Shown here in pieces: positions 12,745 to 24,505 of a stretch of DNA of 64,000 bases. Made by a program: the position numbers and the translations under genes. Each line of letters starts with the position of its first letter. Within the stretch, counting starts at the first letter, position 1. The notes under the pieces are model-generated. The model was not told the origin of the DNA. It saw only the letters and a program-made list of their open reading frames with translations, and ran no database searches. This DNA is from Adenanthera pavonina (taxonomy: Eukaryota; Streptophyta; Magnoliopsida; Fabales; Fabaceae): positions 37,494,501 to 37,558,500 of the forward strand of contig JAIVEN010000006.1 of the NCBI GenBank assembly GCA_026686845.1. The letters are read 5' to 3'.

Positions 12745-14640
12745 AAAAAAAAATAATGGCGATTTATTACATTACAACAATACAAATAAAAAAAATAAAC
12801 GGTCAGAATTCTGCCACGTGCTGACACGCACAGGGTGCATGCACCGCAACGGTTGGGAGCGGTTTGGGTGCGGGGTGTCAATCCCTTTGGTCTGTACGTT
12901 TTCTTTTGTGCCAGATGATGGTCTGTACGTTTTCAACGCATGTTGGCATATGAAGTAATTAAATATTAATTCGCGTCCTCTCACATCACATCCATCATAA
13001 TCATATTTTGTTTTTTTATCAAGCCATCATAATCATATTTTATTAATTATAAACACTGCTTTTTATTATTTTTACTTTCGTTTCAATAAATAAATAAATA
13101 ATTAATTAATTAAATTATCATAATTATAAAAAAAATAATTAAACATGACATAAATTTTTTTATAAATATTCTTATTTAATATTTTTATTAAATTTTTTTA
13201 ATTTGTACCTTATAATAATAAATTGATTTTAATTAAAGATAAAATAAAAACACATTAATGTAACAAATAAAAATTATTTTTTATATTTTAAAATAAATAT
13301 ATTTAAAAATATCTTATACATTTTGAAATAAAGGAATATTTTTATTTGTTTATATCAAATTTTATTTTAATTTTTTAATTTTATTAATTTTTTTTATCTT
13401 TTAACTTCTAAGGCAAAGTTAAAAATTTCCTTTCTTTTAACACCATTATGTGACTTAACAGAAAATATTTATATGTAATTTTTAAAATTAACTCAACAAT
13501 AAAAAAATCTAACTACTATTATCTTTATTTATTAATTAATTTTATCTTACTTTTAAAATATTTTTAAAATCATAAAATTAATTCTCAAAAATTATAAAAA
13601 TCTCAGATTTGCTTTACATACATAAAAAACTTGCACTGTCAACACAGAAATCGTTATTTACATTTCCAAATTGCACTCTTATGCTAATATCGGAATCAGT
13701 AATCAATATTTACGTTCTGAAATAGCAATTTCTTTAATATATGTATTAATGATACTTTATTCCGTAGCATTTTACGTGTGATACAAAAAAAATTTGAGAC
13801 CCTACGTTTGATTTTTTTTTTGGCCACACAATACATAAAATAATAAAATATATTGCTATTTTAAATGACTGACAATTTTTATATAAACAACTTTAAATTT
13901 ATTTAAATATTTTTTCTAAGTTTGTCTTTAAAAACTACAAATCTAACTTTTCTTGTTAATATGGTTAACAATATTAAGGTAAAGGAAGATTTGGACTATA
14001 TTTTAAAAATTAAAGGATAAAAAAAAGCTTATTAAAGTTAAAAAACTAAATTGAAAGTTAATATAAAATTAAAGCACTAAATTGTACTTTTTTTCCTATT
14101 TTTAAAGCGTATTAGCATATTTGTTTTAAAATTCTGTAAATTTAAATTACTTCTTTTTGTCTTCACTTTAAATTTTTCTGTGATTTTATTACTAGTTAAA
14201 TATTAGAATAATATATTGCATTTTTATTACATTGTCTTTGTCTTTTCATTTTACTTTTATTATTTTGCTTCTTTTTTATTCATTCTTACTTTTCACATAA
14301 GTAATTAATATAAAATTAAAATCATATTACTCCATTTTGTCCTAAATAGAGGACACTTATGATGTAACATTTATTATACTTTCTCTATTTCAAAATAATT
14401 TTCATTTTAGACTTTTTTGTGTGTTTCAAAATAATTATCTCTTTACAATTTTTGAGATGATATTAATAATTTCTAACAAATATACCCTTCATACTAATAA
14501 AGAAGTATAAAAACATTACAAAGTACTCCCTTCAATCCTTTTCATAAAACTTTTTAACCATAATCACACATATTATGGAATATAGTTAAAAGTAATTGAT
14601 TCATTAAAGTTGTCTTAAATTTCAATTATTTTTTAAAATT
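12745..14640. other. AT-rich intergenic DNA with Stowaway-like ends
   Basis: No convincing gene. Three tracts near 14332, 14380 and 14525 (for example TACTCCATTTTGTCC and TACTCCCTTCAATCC) resemble the CTCCCTCC-type termini of plant mariner/Stowaway elements and have no obvious partners. The remainder is A/T-rich. Confidence 0.35.
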
Positions 14641-16493
14641 ACCCTCAAGCTCAATAAATTGAAGTGGGAGAAAGGGCATTGGATCACCTCCTGTGCGTTG
14701 CCTACAGTGGGTAAGAAGTGTGTTAATGTCCATCACTAGATTCATCTAATGGCTGCAAAATATATATTTAATAAAAAACAAATATCAATCATTCTAGATT
14801 TTTTGTTTCTGTCGCAAAAAATCTTCCTCCTCAATGGCCTCTCGACGGCTACTGCACAGTAGCAAAAAACCTCTTTCATGATTGAACCATTCTCGCCAAA
14901 GGAAAGAATCGTTCTCCACCTCCAAGCCGTCATCGAAGATATTGATCTTGCAAGAATCACTCTCCACCCCCGAAGACTTCTTTATTACGACTGGACGGCG
15001 GAGTAGAACCTCTTCAACGTCTGAATCACTTAACCTTGAAGGACAACCATTCTCCACCTCCATCGAAGATGTTGATCTTATGCCCCAACTTCATCTCCTT
15101 CCTATCACATTCTTCTAGGTTTGAATCCAAGCGCCCCCCTCCGTTGTGGTCAGTAATGGAGAGAATCTATTCAACAATGATTTTTATAATTTTACAGAGA
15201 TTAAGGATGAGTGTTGATAATAATAATTATAAAATTACATTTGTTGGTATCAAATCCGGTGTATTTGCATCTTGCTTCAATATGTTGGCATAGGATGGAG
15301 AGTATGATCTATCTGCATCTTGCTTCAATTTGTTGGCATTAAAGGTTGAAGTATGACATCTTCGCCATTGATTTATCAATGTGGCATCTACAAATTGAAG
15401 TTGAAAGCTTACAGACTTTAAAAATTAGACACAATATATGAAAAGCTTGGAGACTTCAAATATATAAAAGCTCATAGCAGAACATAAGTTCAATGAATCT
15501 CACAAAAAAGTTGTGGAACTCAAAGACCTGGTAGAAGGGAATAAAGCTTATAGAAACTGCAACTTTGCATCCCCTGTTTCATGAGTTTTTGAAAGCTCTA
15601 GGGGCCCCATAACTCTAAAATTTCCTTCAACTGCAAACCAAGAAAATGAGGATCCCCATATATGCAGATATAAAATGACTTCAAACACCCCATTTTGGTT
15701 AATTAATTTGTTTGCCTCTTTTTTGCAGTCATTCAATGAACTTGATGGTGGATATTAGCATTCTTCTCACCCACTCAGGTGACGCATGGGAGGCGATCTA
15801 ATTCCAGGAGGAAGTCAGTAAATGCTATGGAGGAGGGAATACATTGGAGTAAGACAGAGTTCATAAATATCCACGTTGATAACTAAAGGTGAATGTACGT
15901 TATATGCAAGTGGGCTGTGGCCCCTCCCAAACTTCTCGAACCTTTATATATGCTGTATATAAATTGAGAAGGTAGCTAAAGAAATTTACTGCTTTGGCCC
16001 CTTCCCCACCCCCACATAAACTAGACTATCCTATTTTCCTACAGCTCATAATTCCTACTCTTCAAACACAATAAATATATAAATAAACACACATATAATT
16101 TATTTTACATATAAATATATTTAATTTTTTTATAAAAAATGTAAATATTTTATCTATATTTTATTAGTTTATTGAAAATGTTTATTTTATTAATTAATAT
16201 GAACTCTTCATTGATAAAAAGAACATTTATATAAAGTTATAAATGTATTAAAAAATGAACATTTCCTATATTCTTTATAAATTCTTTTAGAATTAATATA
16301 TTAAATATATAGTTTTATTACCTATATTTTTAAGATTTTTATATCATCATTCATCTTTTTTTATCTAATAAACTTTTTAGATTATAAAATTATTTTTAAA
16401 AATTGTTAATAATAATTATATATTAAAAATAAAAATTTTAAAATAAAGTTGCCCCACCCCTCTAATTTGTTGTTGCATCCGCCCCTGTAACTA
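14641..16493. other. Intergenic DNA with uncharacterised short ORFs
   Basis: Overlapping short open frames lie at 14794-15063 (minus, 89 codons) and 14882-15118 (plus, 78 codons). They cover a segment in which TTCTCCACCTCC plus a following ATCGAAGAT-like motif occurs twice (near 14914 and 15051). The openness may be a by-product of that duplication. No domain is recognised. Cytosine-rich motifs near 15915, 15985 and 16448 resemble widespread plant repeat tails. Confidence 0.3.
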
Positions 16494-16952
16494 AGTGTCC
16501 CTTTAGATTGGAGGTAGATAAAAGTGATTTTTTAATAGAAGTGATTTATAAAACTAATTTTCATCAAAAGTAATTTTAGCTGACTGTGATTTCTGTTTGG
16601 TAACTTTTTTTATAAAAAGTGATTTTGAAAAAACTAATTTCTTTTTTTATATTATTTATCAAAATCACTTAAAGGTGTGTAATTACCAAAAAGGGTATAG
16701 CTTATATCACTTTCTTAATTTACCTATATCTTTTTCTATCACCAATTTACCTTTATTATTTAATTTCAAAATTTACAAAAAAATTCTTTTAAATTGAAGT
16801 ATAAATCTTAAATAAACAATATCACAATTTAAATAAAAGCATACTAAGGTAAATAATCAAAAGAACGTTATTAGCAAAATTACTAATGAAACTTGTCCAA
16901 AAAAATGTTTAATAAAAAAGAGTAAATAAGAAATAATTTTTAAATAACATAG

Positions 16953-18233
16953 TTATCTATCTTGCATAGACTTTACAATTTGATCCCGAATAGAGCCTTG
17001 AAGGTGATCCATTTCTGTTGCAGAAACTATGTTGAAACTTGGTAATGGATCTAAAACAAAATGATCATTGCAATCTCCTTCCAAAATGTTTTTATTTTCA
17101 TAATGGTTGAATTCAATATCTATTTTACTATTCCTTCTAATGAAATTATGGATAGTCATGGTTGCATAGACTATTTGAACTTGTGTTTCAAATTTGAATT
17201 GTGGCATGTGATGTAAAATTGCAAACCTATTTTTCCATATCCCAAAAGTCCATTCTATAGTACACCTCAAACTTGAGTGATAATAATTGAATATCTCATT
17301 CACATTTTTTTAATTTGTATGAATGTCTAAAATCTGGTAGGTGGTAACGCTCACATTTATATGGACAAATATACCCCACTGGTGTAGGATAACTAGCATA
17401 TACCAAATAATATTTACCTAATAAGTAATTAAAATATTATTAATATATATACATGTGTGTAGCATAATTTGAAATCAAGTGTAATAAGTTAAAGATACAA
17501 GGAAAAACAAACCTGGAGGTGGATGTGGGAAGTTTATCAGGAGTTATAAGAGCGTTATAAAATACTCGAGCATCATGGGTAGTGTCTTCCCATGCAGGTA
17601 ATGCAAAAGTGAAATACATGTCCCAATCATATACAGTCATTATGTTCTGTGTCAGATGTCATTTTCTTCCAATAAATTTTGGCTGGTCATTATGACTAAC
17701 CATACATGTGACATGGGTTCTATCTATTGCTCCAATGGCATTCATAAAAAATGGCCAATATTGTGGGTCATTTCAAATTTTTGATGGAATGTTACAGAAT
17801 ATTAGATCTTGTGGCTTAATGTAATTGAAGGACAATTGTAGGCAAGCAAGTAAAACCGTATGAAAATGCCATTAACAGTTTCTCCAAAGTGTTGAAACCT
17901 TTCCGATATCATCCTATTCCCGACACCATGGCCCACCATGTTTAAGGACATTGCAACCATCTCTTCAACTCCAATTCATTTAGTGGCCTTTAAACCACAT
18001 TCAACTAGTGCAATACAAAGTTTTTGAAACACAACTTTGTCCATCTAAAACATCTCATAGCAAGGCATAGAATGTTCGCACAATATTTCTTGCACCCATG
18101 CATGACTAGTTTGTTCACTGGTTCTACATGGCTTTTTACATAAATATGCTTCAGTATACTCACTGATTAATGCACTCATAGCGACAAATTGCCTTTAAAA
18201 CATTATTGCCATAAGTAATTTCTATTTATCCAT
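16953..18233 (-). pseudogene. PIF/Harbinger transposase, decayed
   Basis: Minus-strand pieces match a plant Harbinger transposase in order. The N-terminal part (HAWVQEIL, then VVFQKLCIAL and ERFQHFGETV) spans about 18233-17820. Next come the first catalytic region (GAIDRTH) near 17730, the DWDMYFTFALP block at 17640-17560, a probable GT-AG intron at 17418-17512, and the C-terminal block (GKYYLVYASYP, FNYYHSSLRCTIEWTFG) down to 16953. Damage includes stops near 18222, 17980, 17818 and 17660, at least one frameshift before the intron, and loss of a catalytic-type Asp (family DAGYP reads YASYP here). The DDE glutamate remains in IEWTFG. It would have cut and pasted the element using its terminal repeats. 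It is inactive. Confidence 0.82.
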
Positions 18234-18564
18234 CCCAATTCTCCATACCGTATATTCACACCTATAAAAATATTTTTGGATTAACTTAAACATAAGCAAT
18301 CAATAAAAAGAAAAACATAAAAAAAGCAATTAACTTAAAAGGACATAACATATTTAAGAAGAAAAGACATATAAAACATAGCATTTATTAACTTAAGATA
18401 ACATAAGCAATTGTTTCAAGAAAATCCTAACGTATTGTTCAACGTAAAACAAAATCGTTAATAACATAAGCAATCAATTAAAAAAATCTTAATTTATTAC
18501 GCATTGTTTACCATAAAACTAAACCATAACTTAATAACTTAAGTGCCTACATTTTGCTCTCCAA

Positions 18565-19636
18565 TCACATTTTCATAAATAGCAATGGGTTATTTGCTGG
18601 ATGCTTAAGCCAATTCAGCCTTTTGTCCTCTACACCACGTAAGGCTACAAACATCTCCCTTGCAGGCTTGAGCATCATAAGTTGACAACATTTTGCATGC
18701 AATTCAATAACATTGGCAAAATCTTCCAAAGTGAGTAGCTCAGTCATCACTTTACCAATAGAAGAACAAGGAACATTATCAATATGTGAGCGAAACAACT
18801 CTGCAATGACACCTATGGCATCAGCTATTTTTGATGATGTACGGACTTTAGCCTTGTTCTTCTTTTCACTCGTATTAACCTTATTTTTCTTCTGCCCCCT
18901 CAATTGGTTTGAGCTTCCATGGGATGTTTTAAAATTGATGTTTGCCATTTCTTCAGTGGCTCCATTACTCACATCCTCACTATCCCTAGAATCTTCCTCT
19001 ACATCTACACCTAAATCATCTAGACTTGGCCGATACCCATCCTCATTTTTATGTCGTCGACATGGTAGTGTCCTTGATGATGGTGCATAAGCAAATTGTC
19101 CAGTAGCCACCACATCTTTGAAAAGTGTGGTTAATTGGTGGGTAAAAGGAAGCCTCTTGTTCCTAAATTTCCCACACTTTGGATTTTCCTGCATATTTAT
19201 AGTTAGCATGTCAACCCGCATACAATTACAAATAAAAAGAAAAACTTAAAGTTATAACTTCACATTAATGTATCACATACCAATTGCTTTCTCTCCCACC
19301 ACTCATCTGGTGTATCAACAGTATTCTTCACACACTATCCTACCCTAGCTTTGTATTTATACCAAACTGACCACTCCTTTTTCAAGCTATCACACCTATT
19401 CTTCAGTTGGGTCTTGTCATAATTTTGACTAGTTAAGCTATTAAATTCTACACTAACAGCTTTCCATCCTTTTTTTTTGTAACGATTGTTCCACTGCATT
19501 TTCCTTTGTAAACTTGCTTTAGGCATGCTTTGATAAAATACTCAATCATTTTAAGATCCCATGAAGCCTTTGCCTTTTGGACTTCAATACCACATGACAA
19601 GGTATCTATAATAGCTTTGTTTTTTTGTGAGCTCAT
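18565..19636 (-). pseudogene. Myb/SANT-like DNA-binding protein of the Harbinger element
   Basis: This is the second ORF of plant PIF/Harbinger elements; in the family it binds the transposon ends and carries the transposase into the nucleus. The likely start is at 19636 (MSSQ). The Myb/SANT-like domain follows, with KASWDLKMIEYFIKACLKQV, a frameshift at the A9 run (about 19472-19480), GWKAVSVEF and LKNRCDSLKKEWSVWYK. A TAG lies at 19335-19337. The frame then continues through DTPDEWWERKQL to a phase-0 GT-AG intron at 19189-19280, and into an exon ending at 18565 with a lysine-rich linker and a C-terminal helical region. One frameshift and one stop make it non-functional. It lies about 330 bp upstream of the transposase in the same orientation. 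Confidence 0.75.
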
Positions 19637-19660
19637 ATTTCTATAAGATATGAGCAACAA

Positions 19661-21510
19661 AAACTATGATTGTCCCAATAAGAATTACAATTTACATATT
19701 CCAAACAATTTGTAAGACACACATAAATGCTTGCAAAGTTTGGTCATGATTGCATCATTATAATTACTTCCACACAAAAATGATATAAAAATACTGTCTT
19801 TAAAGAAGATGGTAATACAAGTGATTGTACATGAATAAAACAAAATACTTTGTACCACATTCATCAGACTATGTCATTTGTGGGTAACATCTTGTGTAAT
19901 GGAGGTAAATCTATTCTCCTTCAAAAGTGGTAGCATAATTGAAACCTCAAAAAATTAAAATAAATAGGTAAATAAAAATAGATGATGCTTGAACTGGAAT
20001 CATTTTTATGGGCATTGATGCATTATACAACCAATCTCCTCATTCTCCTTCTGTCAAAAGGAAACTACTCTTTTTCTCTCAAATGAAGGTTTTTCTATTG
20101 TGAATAATACAAGCAAAACCCAAAGTTATTTTGTCTCTTGTGCGTGGGTACTTGTATGTGACTTTGAGCATCATTCTAGATTGTTATTTCTTCATATATA
20201 TATATACACACATATTTTAATAGAGGACAAATGGGAAGGCCTAATTTATTGTTTTGGCAATTGGAGTGATTATGATTATGACAATGGTGTTCAAATATTG
20301 ACAACAATAGGACAAGCTATAAAGAATTAGCGATTAACTAGGCTTCACTGGTTCATTTGTAATGTATATAGGCTTCAACTTAGCAATATTCTCATATCAG
20401 TTTGAACCTTCATATGAGATTCTAATTAAGACAAACATACACATCAACTATGATATGGACAAATTGCTAACCTCACTTTCCATTAACCAAAACCAAGTCA
20501 TCTCTGACACATATATAATTATTGAGATAGAAGTAGAAGTTAGGAATTTCAGGAATAAGAAAAGGTAGCAAAATTGATCATCCAATTAGTAAAATGAAAA
20601 GGCCCAGTATAAACATATTTACAGATTACATCTTAGTAATGATATAATTTTAAAGCAAATGACACTAACTTTAAACAATGTTAAAGCAACCTTGTTCTAA
20701 CAAAGGCTTGTTTAGATCAATGGCAACAAAAGATACCCTTAGTCTTGCATCATGTATGACAAAATTTCCAAGATTATTATTTAAAGATGTCAAGGGTACA
20801 AACCCAAGATAATTAATCAACAAATTTTTGTTTTAGGCAACAATTCAGAATGAGCAAAGCATGTTGTTATAGCCCAGTGGAGAATTGAAAATTAGAAGCC
20901 ACCACTATATATATAGATATATGATTTCCTAGCCAAATTAGTGTCTACATAGTAAACCCATCAGGTTAATACATGTTGGACAAGTTAAAAAAACTAGACA
21001 AGTTCATAGCAAATTATACTAACTCTACGGAGACAAATATTGCTAAAATAGAAAATACAAGCTCATGACCACGCATTAAAGGAAGATTTAGAAGAAATGA
21101 AGAAACTAATAAGAACTTGGGAAAATAGCATATCATCAACCTTCTAAATCTTTTTGAAATAATTCATTTAATTGAAAGATCACTGTAAAAAAGCCCATAG
21201 ACCATTGATTGCCAAATAGTAAATAATGAAACTGGGTACCTATAGGTAATCGCACACCAGAGTAGAGGAATGAAGTATTTGTTAGGGAGAGCTATTGAGA
21301 ATTTATAGAATTTATCCCAATCTCACAGATCTGTTCTTTGATTAGTCCCTCAACATAACTATGACTTTAGATGAATGTATCTAGTAACCTACTACATTTT
21401 GAAAATAGAATTGTGCAACGATCAGATTTTTCACAGCTATTATGCTCTTGAGCAGCAAATATGGGTAAAATTGGGAGGAGAAAAAATGATATGATCCCAT
21501 CTAATTTTCT
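19661..21510. other. Non-coding interior or flank of the Harbinger element
   Basis: Short open frames only, none with a recognisable domain. The last five bases (21506-21510, tttct) are the left target duplication of the solo-LTR-like unit that follows. Confidence 0.4.
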
Positions 21511-23997
21511 TGTAACAACTTACATTCAAGAACCCGAAAACAACTCTCAAAACATCAAAACAACAAAAAACTTTGATTTGGGCTAGAATTGTATGAAGTC
21601 GAAGGGAGTTACAGAACCACAGGGACTCCAACCAACTGACACCGTGGTGCCTCTTTGCTGATACCATATCAGCAAATTCCAACTTTCTGCAGTGAACTTC
21701 CGACACATATAACTTTATGCTCCAACCTTCGATTAACTTAATTCCAACTACTACAAGTCAATCTTATTCCAATCTATTCATAGACATCAATTTTACTTAA
21801 ATCCATCTCCGTATGGAGATTTTGGATAGACAACACTATTTTGGTCACTTTTTGACCAAAACTCACCACAAACCTCCTTCATTTGACAACAAAGGCAATT
21901 TGACACTCACGGAACATTCATACAGGTCCTATTCAACTCCAAACTTGTCTATAAAGGTTTGCACCTTGAAGAAACCATTCCTCTGATATTTGACCCTTTT
22001 GAATTTCAAATTCACATAATGGGTTATATACCCAAAACTTATATACAAGACCTAAAATCCCCTTTGGGCTCCCACATACTACTTTTCTGACACACAGACA
22101 ACTGTTCCAACAATAATGACTTGTACCATGGTCCACATCATCATCATGCACATGCATCATATATAAACATATCCATACCATAACATTATCAATATCATCA
22201 CACATTATTCATCATCATCAACATTTTACAACCATCATCATCACATTAAAATTGTTCTCACATTGATTATAAACATTCTATCCTACTTGATACAATACAC
22301 AACATAGACAATCACATACTATCATAGACTTGAATATTCCCGCACCGGAGTATCTATGATTTCTTCATTTTCTCGAAGCTAGTGCCAAAGTCTCCACTTG
22401 AAATGTTAGTCATGAAAGGGGATGTGAGACAAAGTCTTAGTGACTAAAAACAATCACAGACAATATGTATAATAATTCATACAATAATGCACATGGTGTC
22501 ATGAATGCAAAATATAATGGAATGTAAATTCTCCCTTGCACACGGCTAGAACCACAAGTTGGTGTCATTACAGGATATTTCATATAGGTGACTCTCTTCC
22601 AATAGTTAGTCAAGACTGATTCCGGGACATCACCAAGCTCACCTCACACTAATGCAACTCAACCAAAGGTTACACTAGTGCTTGGATCGTGGCTCTCCTT
22701 CCTCTAGACCACCACGAATTGGTGGTGATTTAAGGAAGGTACAGTCCACTGCCGCCTAGTGTTCCAGGCCATGGGAGAGCATTTAGTGGCAGGGATGCCT
22801 TCCTTATTTCAGCATATCATATATCATCATATCATATTATCACCACTCGATCCACCTTTCCTGACAATGTTCATGTAGTAGTGTTGCTCATACCATGCCA
22901 CTATACAATCATCATCATCATTCTCATGTTTCTCAATGTTATGCTATGAAATCATGTAATGTCACGTCATCATATATAATCATCATCATATTCATCATCG
23001 TATCCTACATTGTCTGGTCATGTACATACCGCGATATATAGAAAAACCATACACATACATAATAATATCGTGGTATGAATGCAACATGCATACACACACA
23101 CACACACATATCAACATACAATACACACACTACAACACAAATACCTGGTTACCTCAAGTGGTTAATACCACACACACATATCTTACAAGCATTTCAGGTT
23201 GCCCAAACATAACTTGCACTCCTCCTATCAATTAAGCAATCACTACAATACTATAATATCTTTAATTAATATATAGCATAATTATCTAAAAATCCATAAT
23301 TCAACCAATTATGCTTAACCCAAGGTTCCAACTACACAATTACACACTAATGGGCTCTAATTAATTATTCATACCATAATCTTCCTCATACCTCTCAGAT
23401 CCCCAATTTTTTCAACAAAAAACAACGTAGGGTTAGGCTTAAATCATACATACTCCCTTTAAACTCATACCCAAACATCATTAACACCAAATAGCACCTC
23501 ATTAATTCCATTACATCCATTTTAGTCGGTAGGTTTTGGCCAAAACCATAAACCCAAACATATACCTAAAAATCCACCTCAAAAACTAAAGAAAAATGGA
23601 AAGGGAGGAGCAATAATCACTTACCAATAATTTATCAAGCTCTTAGAGGTCAGAAATCACTCATAAGGGTCAAAAATCTTGAACCCTAACACTACTCTTC
23701 GTTTCTCCCTCTGTTTTTGTCTGTTTTGCTCGTCTAATATGCTTCCGATTTATAAAAGTCTAAGGCCTGCCACCATAGCGGTAGCTAAATTTGCCGTGGT
23801 GTGGAGCCTTTCTGCCTGAGAAATTTTCAAAGTTACAACTTACTCACCGCTGCGGCCTTGTGTCTCACCGCAACATGAAGCTTTTCTGCTTCCACTTTAA
23901 TCTTCTTCTATCCTATTTCTCTGGTCCTACACATATCATCAATTATAGTTCGTTAGTTAGAGACTAAGTTCGAGATGATGTAATAAGGATTGTTACA
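21511..23997. mobile_element. Solo-LTR-like unit A (2487 bp)
   Basis: Starts TGTAACAA and ends TTGTTACA, an 8-bp perfect inverted terminus, and is flanked on both sides by tttct (21506-21510 and 23998-24002), the 5-bp duplication expected of an LTR retrotransposon. No gag-pol coding, primer site or internal LTR pair is visible, so recombination to a solo LTR is the simplest reading. The minus orientation is suggested by TGTAACA at the right-hand end, a common LTR beginning. Interior low-complexity ATC/CAT and CA tracts lie at about 22140-23110. Confidence 0.65.
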
Positions 23998-24180
23998 TTT
24001 CTCACCACAAAAGCAACAAATTTCCACTGTGCCTAAATTGTGGTAGAATCGTCAAATCCCGACATGTTGTGATTTTATATCATTTATCCAAACAGCCACC
24101 GGTGATCTGCAATCATGATTTTAGCCTCTGAGAAGTGCTTCTCGGCCTTCCACCTGCTTCCCAAACGAGCTTTAACTGTT

Positions 24181-24505
24181 ACAGAGGGTATTTTGGGTAA
24201 AAAAGCATTAACGACTCAGACAATTTCTAAAGGCCCTTATATTAAGGATCAAGAAAACATTCTAAAAGGGCATTATAAAAAGAATCAGAGAGAGTATTGT
24301 ATAATTAATAAGAATATTATAATAAAATGCAATGAAACTTTATTAATTTTTAGACTATTTATTAGCTTTTTTAATTTGTGTGCATAATTGCAAAGTGTCA
24401 ATTGTTTTGAAATGGAAGGAGTACATTACAAAAAAAAATCCCTATTTAAAATGACAACAATATTGAAAATGATAGACACATAACACATAATATTGTGAGG
24501 TTTGG
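24181..24505. other. Short intergenic stretch between repeats
   Basis: No gene. GAAATGGAAGGAGTACA near 24408 resembles a Stowaway/mariner-type terminus. The last five bases (24501-24505, tttgg) match the bases after solo-LTR-like unit B. Confidence 0.35.

Larger units (their letters stand above)
16494..24180 (-). mobile_element. Probable PIF/Harbinger transposon, boundaries uncertain
   Basis: The two proteins expected of this superfamily, a DDE transposase and a Myb/SANT-like DNA-binding protein, lie side by side on the minus strand at 16953-18233 and 18565-19636. The left limit is suggested by gtgtccctttagattgg at 16494 followed by AGTGATTTT motifs. The right limit is suggested by inversely oriented, loosely similar sequence at about 24060-24180 (both sides contain a CTGTTTGG-type motif when read inward). 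I could not define perfect terminal repeats or a 3-bp target duplication. A solo-LTR-like unit at 21511-23997 sits inside; without it the element would be about 5.2 kb, a normal Harbinger length. Confidence 0.4.

Noticed and set aside
14794..15118. Overlapping ORFs on both strands as a possible gene
   Set aside because: The openness on both strands is explained by a repeated TTCTCCACCTCC segment; no domain is recognised.
23085..23200. ORF over a CA-rich tract (23020-23235)
   Set aside because: Low-complexity Thr/His translation of a CA microsatellite inside a solo-LTR-like unit.
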